From contig NZ_JADDXR010000002.1 of NCBI RefSeq assembly GCF_015330125.1, positions 1,736,001-1,800,000 on the forward strand: DNA of 64,000 nt, written 5' to 3'. Below the pieces are notes generated by a model. The model had not been told where the DNA came from. It did no database searches and was given only the letters and a program-made list of their open reading frames with translations. Of this stretch, positions 46,389 to 53,684 are shown one piece after another. Every line of letters begins with the position of its first letter. The stretch's first letter is position 1. This DNA comes from Zobellia nedashkovskayae (lineage in GTDB: Bacteria > Bacteroidota > Bacteroidia > Flavobacteriales > Flavobacteriaceae). A program made the translations under genes and the position numbers.

Positions 46389-47483
46389 ATGAGCGAAACA
46401 AGACACAACTGGACGAAAGAAGAAATTCTTGATATTTACAACAAACCTTTAATGGAGCTGCTTTACGATGCAGCTACTATCCATAGAGAACATCACGATC
46501 CAAATACGGTTCAGGTTTCAACTTTACTTTCTATAAAAACCGGTGGTTGTCCGGAAGATTGTGGCTATTGCCCACAAGCGGCACGTTACCATACGGATAT
46601 TGAAGGTAACGACCTTATGAAAGTTTCGCATGTAAAAGCGCAGGCGCTTAGAGCAAAAGCCTCTGGTAGCTCGCGCGTTTGTATGGGTGCTGCGTGGCGT
46701 AATGTAAAAGATGGTCCAGAGTTTGATCAAGTATTGGAAATGGTACGTACCATTAACAAGCTAGATATGGAAGTTTGTTGTACGCTGGGTATGCTAACAG
46801 AAAACCAAGCACACCGTTTGGCAGAAGCTGGGTTGTACGCTTACAATCATAATTTAGATACTTCAGAAGATTATTATAAAGATGTTATTTCTACCCGTGC
46901 TTTTGAAGACAGGTTAGATACTATAGATAACGTCCGTAAGAGTAATGTAACCGTTTGCAGCGGTGGTATTATTGGTATGGGCGAGGAAATAGAAGATCGC
47001 GCCGGAATGCTAGTTGCTTTAGCTAGTTTGAATCCACAACCGGAGTCAGTACCAATAAATTCATTAGTTGCGGTAGAAGGTACGCCAATGGCGGATATGG
47101 ATCCCGTTTCTATTTGGGATATGATTCGTATGGTAGCTACTACACGTATTGTTATGCCAGAAACACAAGTGCGTTTATCTGCTGGCCGTACGGAAATGAG
47201 TAGAGAAGGACAGGCTATGTGCTTTTTTGCAGGTGCCAATTCTATTTTTGCTGGAGATAAGCTATTGACTACGCCAAACCCAGATGTAAATGAAGATATG
47301 GAGATGTTCAAACTTCTTGGTTTGAATCCTCAAAAGGCATTTACTAAAGTTTCTCAGCCTAAAACGGTAGAAGCTTCAGAGTCTAAGTTGCAACCTTTGG
47401 GGGAGAAGCCAAAATGGAGCCGACCAGGACACAAAATTGAGCGTAACGAAGAAGCTAAGGCAAAGAGCAAAGTAGTAGATTAA
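46389..47483 (+). CDS. bioB: Biotin synthase (radical SAM)
   Basis: BioB inserts sulfur into dethiobiotin. The 364-aa protein has the radical-SAM triad Cys54, Cys58 and Cys61 (GGCPEDCGYCPQAA), then the conserved AARYHTD, CMGAAWR, YNHNLDTSEDYY and INSLVAVEGTP segments. The Arg and Asn residues that hold the [2Fe-2S] cluster region (VRLSAGRTEM) are present. The charged C-terminal tail of about 40 residues after AFTKV is longer than in E. coli (346 aa). It is last in the bio cluster, 98 bp after the ketosynthase gene. Confidence 0.97.
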   Translation: MSETRHNWTKEEILDIYNKPLMELLYDAATIHREHHDPNTVQVSTLLSIKTGGCPEDCGYCPQAARYHTDIEGNDLMKVSHVKAQALRAKASGSSRVCMGAAWRNVKDGPEFDQVLEMVRTINKLDMEVCCTLGMLTENQAHRLAEAGLYAYNHNLDTSEDYYKDVISTRAFEDRLDTIDNVRKSNVTVCSGGIIGMGEEIEDRAGMLVALASLNPQPESVPINSLVAVEGTPMADMDPVSIWDMIRMVATTRIVMPETQVRLSAGRTEMSREGQAMCFFAGANSIFAGDKLLTTPNPDVNEDMEMFKLLGLNPQKAFTKVSQPKTVEASESKLQPLGEKPKWSRPGHKIERNEEAKAKSKVVD

Positions 47484-47550
47484 TTTAATTTTAAGTAAAT
47501 CTTTACATAAGGTTAATTAAATTTGCTGCTTAAATAGAATCCTATTTCCA

Positions 47551-48411
47551 TTGAAGCTAACAGCAATTCCAAGGGTATCATCAATTACCAAGGAAGATTT
47601 TTTAGAACATTATTTTAAACCACAGAAACCTGTGGTTATAGAGCGTGCTATAGAAAATTGGCCTGCTTTTGATAAATGGAATCTAGATTATATTAAGGAG
47701 ATTGCCGGAGATAAGATGGTGCCGCTTTATGATGATAGGCCCGTTAATCATGAGGATGGTTTTAATGAGCCTCATGCTAAAATGAAGATGTCCGAGTATG
47801 TAGACCTTTTAAAAGCTAAACCTACCAAATACCGTATTTTTCTTTGGAATGTTTTAAAGGAAGTTCCTCAGCTTCAAAAAGATTATAATTTTCCTGATTT
47901 TGGATTAAGACTTAAAAAGAAGCTACCCATGCTCTTTTTTGGTGGAACCGATTCCTATACTTTTATGCACTATGATATAGATATGTCCAATATCTTTCAT
48001 TTTCATTTTGAGGGAAAAAAGGAGTGTATTTTATTTGCTCCTTCAGAAACCAAGCATCTATACAAAGTACCTCATTCACTTATAACGCACGAGAGCATAG
48101 ATTTTACGAATCCAGACTTTGATAAATGGCCTGCTTTGAAAAAAGCCAATGGTTTTAAAACTGAATTGAATCATGGAGAAGTGCTCTATATGCCGGAAGG
48201 GTATTGGCATTATATGGAGTATAAAACTCCTGGATTTTCAATGAGTTTAAGGTCGTGGCCAAAGAATCCTATAAATTTTGCAGAGGGGGTCTATAATGTT
48301 TTCATAATGCGTAATTTTGATATTTTAATGCGAAAATTACAAGGTCAGAAATGGATAGATAAAAAGAATAAAAAGGCAATTGAGCGAACGGCTAAAATTT
48401 TGTCCCAATAA
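47551..48411 (+). CDS. Cupin-like/JmjC-type Fe(II) oxygenase family protein
   Basis: A 286-aa protein from a TTG start. It has the N-terminal hook of cupin_8 proteins (HYFKPQKPVVIERAIENWPA) and the metal-binding facial triad: His140-x-Asp142 in FMHYDIDMSNIFH and His220 in MPEGYWHYME. These are ligands for Fe(II) in 2-oxoglutarate-dependent hydroxylases such as FIH and JMJD proteins. The substrate, perhaps a protein or tRNA side chain, is unknown. It follows bioB by 67 bp and may be a separate unit; a co-expressed role in biotin use is not supported by anything in the sequence. Confidence 0.85.
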   Translation: MKLTAIPRVSSITKEDFLEHYFKPQKPVVIERAIENWPAFDKWNLDYIKEIAGDKMVPLYDDRPVNHEDGFNEPHAKMKMSEYVDLLKAKPTKYRIFLWNVLKEVPQLQKDYNFPDFGLRLKKKLPMLFFGGTDSYTFMHYDIDMSNIFHFHFEGKKECILFAPSETKHLYKVPHSLITHESIDFTNPDFDKWPALKKANGFKTELNHGEVLYMPEGYWHYMEYKTPGFSMSLRSWPKNPINFAEGVYNVFIMRNFDILMRKLQGQKWIDKKNKKAIERTAKILSQ

Positions 48412-48447
48412 TTTTTTTTGATATCCTTTTCTTAAAAAAATACTATA

Positions 48448-48945
48448 ATGAAATTCTACATTCTATCTGTTTGCTTACTTCTTTCAACAACTTATCTTTC
48501 TGCACAGGCATATGAAGGTAGGGGTGACCAAAAATTTCAAGTGGGTGCTAATTTACAGAGTAACGGTACGGGAATAATGACTTCTTATGATTATGGTCTT
48601 GGTGAAAATATATCAATAGGGGCAACTTCTACTTACCTTTTGGGTGTAAATGAAAGTGTGTCTGCCAGTACTTGGGACCGTTTTGATGCAAAGGCTCGTT
48701 TTAGTGCACACTTAGGTAATATAATAGGTCTAGGTGATCAGGTTGATATTTATCCTGGATTGGATTTAGGTCTTAAGAATTTTGGCTTTCATATGGGTGC
48801 TCGTTTCTTCTTTTCTGATGGACTTGGTGTGTTTACGGAATTTGGTTTTCCAATAGCCAAATATAAAACTGAAAATTTAGAACCTGCTGAAAAACTGCAC
48901 AATCAGTTTATGGTGAACATTGGTGCTGTATTTAACTTCCTTTAA
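48448..48945 (+). CDS. Small exported beta-barrel protein
   Basis: A 165-aa protein with signal peptide (LLLSTTYLSAQ) and eight or so amphipathic strands (KFQVGANLQSNGTGIMTSYDY, LGENISIGATSTYLLG, GFHMGARFFFSDGLGVFTEFG). The layout is that of a small outer-membrane barrel; similar flavobacterial proteins are listed as DUF6646, though I am not sure of that number. The role is unknown. It lies 36 bp after the cupin gene and converges on recX, whose stop is 13 bp beyond. Confidence 0.75.
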   Translation: MKFYILSVCLLLSTTYLSAQAYEGRGDQKFQVGANLQSNGTGIMTSYDYGLGENISIGATSTYLLGVNESVSASTWDRFDAKARFSAHLGNIIGLGDQVDIYPGLDLGLKNFGFHMGARFFFSDGLGVFTEFGFPIAKYKTENLEPAEKLHNQFMVNIGAVFNFL

Positions 48946-48958
48946 AAAAGGGTTTGTG

Positions 48959-49432
48959 CTACGGCACTAGTTCTTTCAGTTTTTCATAGACCAAATGGCT
49001 TTCCCATCCTCTATATAAAAGGTAATCGGCTAATTTTTTCTTTCGTTTTATTGGGTTGCGCTCTGTAATCTGAGAGATTCTCTTCTCTGCTAAAGCGTCT
49101 AGCGTACTTATATAGTCCTCAGGGTCTATTTCTTTAAGTGCTGTGGTAATGTTGTACTTTGAGATATTACGTTGCTTCAGTTCATTTACAATGCGTCTCT
49201 TGCCCCACTTCTTTATAGAAAATTTGCCTCTTGCATAGCTTTGTGCAAAGCGTTCTTCGTTAAGAAAATTTTCGTTGATTAAATGAACTACAATTTGATC
49301 TATGGCTTCTGGAATCATACGCATTTCGCGAAGTTTAGTGACCACTTCTTTATGACAACGGTCTTGGTAGGCGCAATACCCTTCCAGTTTTCTTTTGGCT
49401 TCCTCTACGGAATAAGCTCGTTGTTCGTTCAT
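48959..49432 (-). CDS. recX: Regulatory protein RecX
   Basis: A 157-aa RecX. Tandem three-helix repeats are visible with family signatures: EEAKRKLEGYCAYQDRCHKEV, INENFLNEERFAQSYARGKF, KWGKRRIVNELKQRNIS and the C-terminal KKKLADYLLYRGWESHLV. RecX caps and disassembles RecA filaments. It is not next to recA here. A TACTTTTG box (49461-49468, minus) inside a striking inverted repeat is the likely promoter, about 30 bp before the ATG, with no overlapping LexA-type site that I can recognise. Confidence 0.93.
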   Translation of the reverse strand: MNEQRAYSVEEAKRKLEGYCAYQDRCHKEVVTKLREMRMIPEAIDQIVVHLINENFLNEERFAQSYARGKFSIKKWGKRRIVNELKQRNISKYNITTALKEIDPEDYISTLDALAEKRISQITERNPIKRKKKLADYLLYRGWESHLVYEKLKELVP

Positions 49433-49449
49433 ATTAATTTTTGCTTAGC

Positions 49450-49486
49450 GCTTTACATTTCAAAAGTACAATTTGAAGTGTAAAGC
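49450..49486. promoter_or_regulatory. Long inverted repeat overlapping the recX promoter
   Basis: Arms GCTTTACATTTCAAA (49450-49464) and TTTGAAGTGTAAAGC (49472-49486) match at 14 of 15 positions around a 7-base centre. The minus-strand -7 box TACTTTTG (49461-49468) lies across the left arm and centre. Further outside, TTAGC and ATAGCGC continue an imperfect match. There is no T-tract on either side, so an operator or a 5-prime RNA hairpin is more likely than a terminator. Confidence 0.55.
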
Positions 49487-49518
49487 ATAGCGCCTGTTTT
49501 TATGTAAAGATAAGGCAT

Positions 49519-49552
49519 AAAAAAAGCGACCATCGTTGCCGAAGGTCGCTTT
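49519..49552 (-). terminator. Terminator of the RNase G gene
   Basis: Arms AAAGCGACC (49523-49531) and GGTCGCTTT (49544-49552) around a 12-base loop. On the minus strand the stem is followed by a run of seven T. It lies just beyond the stop of the RNase G gene. Confidence 0.88.
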
Positions 49553-49558
49553 AATATT

Positions 49559-51106
49559 TTAATATATGGTCTTACCGTCTTTATCTTTAAAACGATATTC
49601 AAGATACGTATACGCATCCCTAGGTTGTATTTTAATCCATTTCTTGTGTTCTAAGAACCACTTAGAGCGCATGGAAGGAAAGCCTTTAGTAATATAGGCT
49701 GCGATAAACGGATGAATGTTAAGTGTAATTCCGTTATCTTTCTTAGGTCCTTTCAACAACTTTTCAAGGTCGGCGTTAATTTTGTCTATCAAGACTATTG
49801 GGGCTTCTATTTCTTTCCCATTACCATTCGGATTTTCCTCGGTTGTCTTGATGTTCATTTCGGGCCGGACCCGTTGTCTAGTAATCTGTATAAGTCCAAA
49901 CTTGCTCGGAGGCAATATTTTGTGCTTTGCACGGTCATCTTTCATTTCATCACGAAGATGATCAAAAAGCTTTTTCCTGTGTGGTGCTTTTACCATGTCA
50001 ATAAAATCGACTACGATAATACCACCCATATCACGCAAGCGCAATTGTCTGGCTATTTCTGAAGCTGCCAATAGATTGACCTCTAAAGCAGTATCTTCTT
50101 GATTTTTGGCCTTGTTAGAACGGTTACCACTGTTTACATCTACAACGTGTAGTGCTTCGGTATGTTCAATAATAAGGTACGCACCTTTACTCATACTTGC
50201 GGTACGGCCAAAAGAAGTTTTAATCTGTCGCTCAATTCCGTATTTTTCAAAAATAGGAACAGGCGAATCATACAGTTTTACTATGGATTCCTTTCCTGGT
50301 GCTATTTCTAGCACGTAATCTTTGATTTGATCATAAAGGGTCTCATTATCAACTTCAATCCCTGTAAAAGAATCATTGAATATATCCCTAAGGATAGAAG
50401 ATGCCCTATTAAGCTCAACCAACACTTTTGAAGGCGTGTGAGCCTTGTACAATTTTTTACACATTGTTGACCATTTGGCCAACAAATTTTCTAGGTCTTT
50501 GTCTAGTTCCGCTACTTTTTTGCCTTCGGCCACTGTTCTAATAATGACCCCGAATCCTTTAGGTTTGATACTTCTTACGAGTATTTTTAACCTTTCTTTT
50601 TCTTCACTGCTTCCAATTTTTTGAGATACGGAAACACGATCGGAAAAAGGTACCATTACCAAATAACGCCCCGCTATAGAAAGTTCGGAGCTAATTCTTG
50701 GTCCTTTGGTTGAAATAGGTTCTTTTACGATTTGAACCAATAAAGACTGGTTTGCTTTTATGACGTCTGTAATTACGCCATTCTTGTCAATGTCTTTTTC
50801 GAATGGAAAGTTGGCTAGTGAGTAATCCGTAATCTTATTGGAACTCACGCCCTTAATGAATTTAAGCATAGTGGCCAATTGAGGGCCAAGGTCATGATAA
50901 TGCAGAAAAGCATCTTTTTCATAACCAACATTTACAAAAGCTGCGTTTAGACCGGTTACGGGCTTACGAACTTTTGCTAAGAATATATCACCAACTGAAA
51001 AGTCGTTGTTGTCTTCTTCTTTATGCAATTCAGTGAGCTTTCCATCTTTTAAGAGGGCAAAATCGACGGCATCAGAACTTGATCTTACGATTAATTCTCT
51101 ATTCAC
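49559..51106 (-). CDS. rng: Ribonuclease G/E family endoribonuclease
   Basis: A 515-aa RNase E/G catalytic protein. I place the start at the GTG at 51106 (VNRELIVRSSSDAVDFALL), because related proteins begin there; an in-frame upstream ATG at 51169 would add 21 residues with little family support. Order: a split S1/RNase H-like N-terminal part with FSVGDIFLAKVRKPVTGLNAA and FVNVGYEKDAFL, a 5-prime sensor region, and the catalytic core with LHVVDVNSGNRS and MGGIIVVDFIDM, whose Asp residues bind magnesium. It lacks the long degradosome scaffold of RNase E. It follows the HU/small-basic-protein unit on the same strand but is separated from it by a terminator. Confidence 0.94.
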   Translation of the reverse strand: MNRELIVRSSSDAVDFALLKDGKLTELHKEEDNNDFSVGDIFLAKVRKPVTGLNAAFVNVGYEKDAFLHYHDLGPQLATMLKFIKGVSSNKITDYSLANFPFEKDIDKNGVITDVIKANQSLLVQIVKEPISTKGPRISSELSIAGRYLVMVPFSDRVSVSQKIGSSEEKERLKILVRSIKPKGFGVIIRTVAEGKKVAELDKDLENLLAKWSTMCKKLYKAHTPSKVLVELNRASSILRDIFNDSFTGIEVDNETLYDQIKDYVLEIAPGKESIVKLYDSPVPIFEKYGIERQIKTSFGRTASMSKGAYLIIEHTEALHVVDVNSGNRSNKAKNQEDTALEVNLLAASEIARQLRLRDMGGIIVVDFIDMVKAPHRKKLFDHLRDEMKDDRAKHKILPPSKFGLIQITRQRVRPEMNIKTTEENPNGNGKEIEAPIVLIDKINADLEKLLKGPKKDNGITLNIHPFIAAYITKGFPSMRSKWFLEHKKWIKIQPRDAYTYLEYRFKDKDGKTIY

Positions 51107-51250
51107 CTGAATGTATTTGTATTTGTCTGCACTTACTAGTAATAATAAATGGACAAATCGATTAAACAATATTTGAAACGAACCACAATAATTCGCCGAG
51201 ATTCTCTGTAATCTCTATGTCAATGAACGTATGGGTGAAAAAACAAGCAA

Positions 51251-51274
51251 AGGGGTTGAAAATTTTCAACCCCT
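51251..51274 (-). terminator. Terminator of the HU/small basic protein unit (24-bp perfect palindrome)
   Basis: AGGGGTTGAAAA and TTTTCAACCCCT are exact reverse complements. It lies 5 bp after the small gene's stop on the minus strand and is followed by a T-rich run, and it divides this unit from rng. Confidence 0.85.
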
Positions 51275-51279
51275 AGCAA

Positions 51280-51369
51280 TTATTTCTTCTTGTGTCTGTT
51301 AGCTCTCCTACGCTTTTTGCGTTTGTGGGTAGCTACCTTATGTCTTTTTCTCTTCTTACCACTCGGCAT
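51280..51369 (-). CDS. 29-aa highly basic protein (ribosome-associated candidate)
   Basis: A 30-codon ORF from ATG at 51369 to TAA at 51280-51282. The product begins MPSGKKRKRHKVATHKRKK and ends RANRHKKK. Two thirds of it is Lys, Arg or His, and Ala and Thr fill the rest. The same peptide, with few changes, is widespread at this locus in flavobacteria as I recall it, so it is a real gene although very short. Its composition is that of small ribosomal proteins such as bL34/bL36 or THX; the Bacteroidota-specific bL38 should be compared. It lies 26 bp after the HU gene and before a perfect terminator. Confidence 0.75.
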   Translation of the reverse strand: MPSGKKRKRHKVATHKRKKRRRANRHKKK

Positions 51370-51394
51370 AAAATTCTACTTTAAGTTAGTATAT

Positions 51395-51685
51395 TTATTT
51401 TACTTGTACGTTACTTTTGACACCTTCTACAAAAACCTTTGCAGGTTTAAATGCAGGGATATTGTGTGCTGGTATTTTAATTGTGGTGTTCTTGCTAATG
51501 TTTCTTCCGGTTTTTTCGGCTCTAGTTTTAATAATAAAACTACCGAAACCGCGAAGATACACATTGTCACCACTTTCCAAAGAAGATTTCACTTCTTCCA
51601 TAAAACTCTCAACTGTAGCCTGTACGTCTCCTTTTTCAATTCCCAGCTTGTCTGAGATTTTCGATACAATTTCTGCTTTCGTCAT
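51395..51685 (-). CDS. HU-family DNA-binding protein
   Basis: A 96-aa HU/IHF-type histone-like protein. The start is the ATG at 51685 (MTKAEIVSKISDKLG), as in the family, not the upstream in-frame one at 51745, which would cover the promoter. The beta-arm that inserts into the DNA minor groove is present (GRNISKNTTIKIPAHNIPAF with the intercalating Pro), and RGFGSFIIKTRAEKTG is the saddle core. It binds bent DNA and compacts the nucleoid. The TATATTTG promoter box at 51724-51731 is 38 bp upstream. Confidence 0.95.
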   Translation of the reverse strand: MTKAEIVSKISDKLGIEKGDVQATVESFMEEVKSSLESGDNVYLRGFGSFIIKTRAEKTGRNISKNTTIKIPAHNIPAFKPAKVFVEGVKSNVQVK

Positions 51686-51723
51686 CTTTCGTGTTAAATT
51701 TTCAGTATAATTTTTTTGGGATG

Positions 51724-51731
51724 CAAATATA
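51724..51731 (-). promoter_or_regulatory. -7 box of the HU gene promoter
   Basis: TATATTTG on the minus strand is a full match to TAnnTTTG. A TTGATT lies some 13 bp further upstream as a possible -33 element, though closer than usual. The predicted leader is about 30 bases. It also fixes the HU start at 51685. Confidence 0.6.
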
Positions 51732-51836
51732 TAAATTAAAATCAATCTTTCGTGCTAAAGGGTTAATTTTAAGTCGTTCACCTTCACTTTTCAATTTATG
51801 CCCGTTCTGGAAGGCTTATATCGTTTTATAAACCAT

Positions 51837-51844
51837 TAATTTTG
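51837..51844 (+). promoter_or_regulatory. -7 box of the mutY promoter
   Basis: TAATTTTG matches TAnnTTTG and lies 19 bp before the mutY ATG, giving a very short leader of about a dozen bases. It is divergent from the HU promoter. Confidence 0.5.
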
Positions 51845-51863
51845 TCGCATAGCAGTTATAAAA

Positions 51864-52916
51864 ATGACTTTTTCAGAGAGAATTCTTGTTTGGTACGACA
51901 AAAATAAAAGAACCCTACCGTGGAGGGGTACACGTGATCCGTATAAGATTTGGCTTTCGGAGATAATGTTGCAACAAACACGGGTGGTACAGGGTACTCC
52001 GTACTACTTGAAATTCATTGGTAATTACCCTAAAGTCCATGACTTGGCAAACGCTTCTGAAGAGGAGGTTTTAAAGCTTTGGCAAGGTTTGGGGTACTAT
52101 TCTAGGGCAAGAAATCTACATGCTACAGCTAAGATGGTAGTAGGTGAGTATGGGGGTGATTTCCCTGATACTTATAAGGAACTACTGAAGCTAAAGGGGG
52201 TGGGAGACTACACTGCAAGTGCCATTTCTTCCATCTGTTTTGATAGGCCAGAACCCGTTGTAGATGGTAATGTTTATAGGGTTTTAGCACGTTATTTTGG
52301 TGTTGATTTGGCTATCAATAGTACCGAAGGTGTTAAATATTTCAAAAAGTTAGCAAGAGAGGTAATGAATGCTAAAAACATTCGTGATTATAACCAAGGT
52401 ATCATGGAATTTGGTGCAATTCAATGTTCGCCAAAAAAACCAAATTGTGATGAATGTCCCCTAAATAAAAGTTGTGTTGCACTTCAAACCAACAAAGTAG
52501 GTGAGCTACCTGTAAAGTTAAAAAAGACTAAAGTCCGTGATAGGTATTTCAATTACGTTGTTTTTATGTCCGAAGACACTAAAATGATGCTTGAGCAACG
52601 AAAAGGGAAGGGAATTTGGCAGAATCTATGGCAATTTCCTCTGATAGAGTCTGAAGAAAGCTTAATAAAGGAAAGTTTTACTCGGCAATTGAACAGTTTT
52701 GATTATCAGCCTGAAATTGTATCCGTCGATAAGTTTAACACCGACGCTATTATACACAAATTATCTCATCAACATTTATATACTACGTTTTGGATCGTGC
52801 ATACAAAAGGAAGTCAACAAGACGGTGGTGTATCCTTTGAAGATGTAGAGAAATATCCCGTTCCTGTTCTTATTGCAGACTTTTTAGAGCGTTTTAAAAA
52901 GACCTATTTCCAATAG
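51864..52916 (+). CDS. mutY: A/G-specific adenine DNA glycosylase
   Basis: MutY removes adenine mispaired with 8-oxoguanine. The 350-aa protein has the catalytic Glu33 in SEIMLQQTRV, the helix-hairpin-helix LLKLKGVGDYTASAI at 107-121 and the catalytic Asp134 in VVDGNVYRVLAR. The [4Fe-4S] ligands are Cys188, Cys195, Cys198 and Cys204 (C-x6-C-x2-C-x5-C). The C-terminal NUDIX-like 8-oxoG reader starts near 215 (YFNYVVFMSEDTKMMLEQRKG). All key residues are intact. It heads the mutY-ssb-gldE-gldD group typical of gliding flavobacteria. Confidence 0.97.
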   Translation: MTFSERILVWYDKNKRTLPWRGTRDPYKIWLSEIMLQQTRVVQGTPYYLKFIGNYPKVHDLANASEEEVLKLWQGLGYYSRARNLHATAKMVVGEYGGDFPDTYKELLKLKGVGDYTASAISSICFDRPEPVVDGNVYRVLARYFGVDLAINSTEGVKYFKKLAREVMNAKNIRDYNQGIMEFGAIQCSPKKPNCDECPLNKSCVALQTNKVGELPVKLKKTKVRDRYFNYVVFMSEDTKMMLEQRKGKGIWQNLWQFPLIESEESLIKESFTRQLNSFDYQPEIVSVDKFNTDAIIHKLSHQHLYTTFWIVHTKGSQQDGGVSFEDVEKYPVPVLIADFLERFKKTYFQ

Positions 52917-53008
52917 TGGCCTCTTGCACATTATTAATTTCTGTTAATGTATAGGTTAAATTTGATAATCGTAAGAGAAACAGGTGGTAATGGAGGCTAA
53001 AAAACGAG

Positions 53009-53016
53009 TATATTTG
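53009..53016 (+). promoter_or_regulatory. -7 box of the ssb promoter
   Basis: TATATTTG matches TAnnTTTG 28 bp before the ssb ATG. An AAAAAAGGAG run immediately before the ATG includes a GGAG, an unusual Shine-Dalgarno-like touch for this phylum. Confidence 0.55.
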
Positions 53017-53043
53017 TAGATTCAAATTGCAAAAAAGGAGATT

Positions 53044-53508
53044 ATGAGCGGTACGTTAAATAAGGTAATGTTGATTGGCCATTTAGGTGATGAAGTCAAA
53101 ATGCATTATTTTGAAGGAGGAGGGGCAATTGGTCGCTTTCCTATTGCTACTAATGAGACCTATACCAATAAACAAACCGGAGAGCGCGTTACCAATACAG
53201 ATTGGCATAATATTGTTGTTAGAAACAAGGCAGCGGAAATATGCGAAAAGTATCTAAGTAAAGGCGATAAAGTTTATGTTGAGGGCCGTTTGAAAAACCG
53301 CCAATGGCAAGGTGAAGATGGCAACACACGTTACAGTACCGAAGTTCATGTACAGGATTTTACATTTCTTTCTACAAAGAAAGAAAGTATGGCAAACCAG
53401 CAATCTGGAGGGCAAAAGCCGCAACAAAATGCGGCTTCAAGTGCATCAAGTAGTCCTAAAGCTGCTCCATTAGCTCGTCCTGATCAGGAAGATGATCTTC
53501 CTTTCTAA
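53044..53508 (+). CDS. ssb: Single-stranded DNA-binding protein
   Basis: A 154-aa SSB. Residues 1-110 are the OB fold (TLNKVMLIGHLGDEVKMHYF, TDWHNIVVRNKAAEICEKYL, KVYVEGRLKNRQWQ); a Gln/Ser/Pro-rich linker follows, and the tail ends DDLPF, the conserved docking tip for RecO, PriA and other partners. Insertion of EGGGAIGRFPI replaces the usual loop. Monocistronic by its own promoter, or read on into gldE 176 bp downstream. Confidence 0.96.
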   Translation: MSGTLNKVMLIGHLGDEVKMHYFEGGGAIGRFPIATNETYTNKQTGERVTNTDWHNIVVRNKAAEICEKYLSKGDKVYVEGRLKNRQWQGEDGNTRYSTEVHVQDFTFLSTKKESMANQQSGGQKPQQNAASSASSSPKAAPLARPDQEDDLPF

Positions 53509-53684
53509 GAAAAATTATGTATTTTTAGTAAACCCCTAGAAATACAATCAATACCTATGACACAAGCATATTCAGACCATTGTAGTTTCGCAGCATTTTC
53601 GGACTTTTCCTGGCCAAATACCAAGCAGAGATTCGCGCTAAAGTTATATTCACAAACCACTGTTTACTACTAAATTTCTGACTG

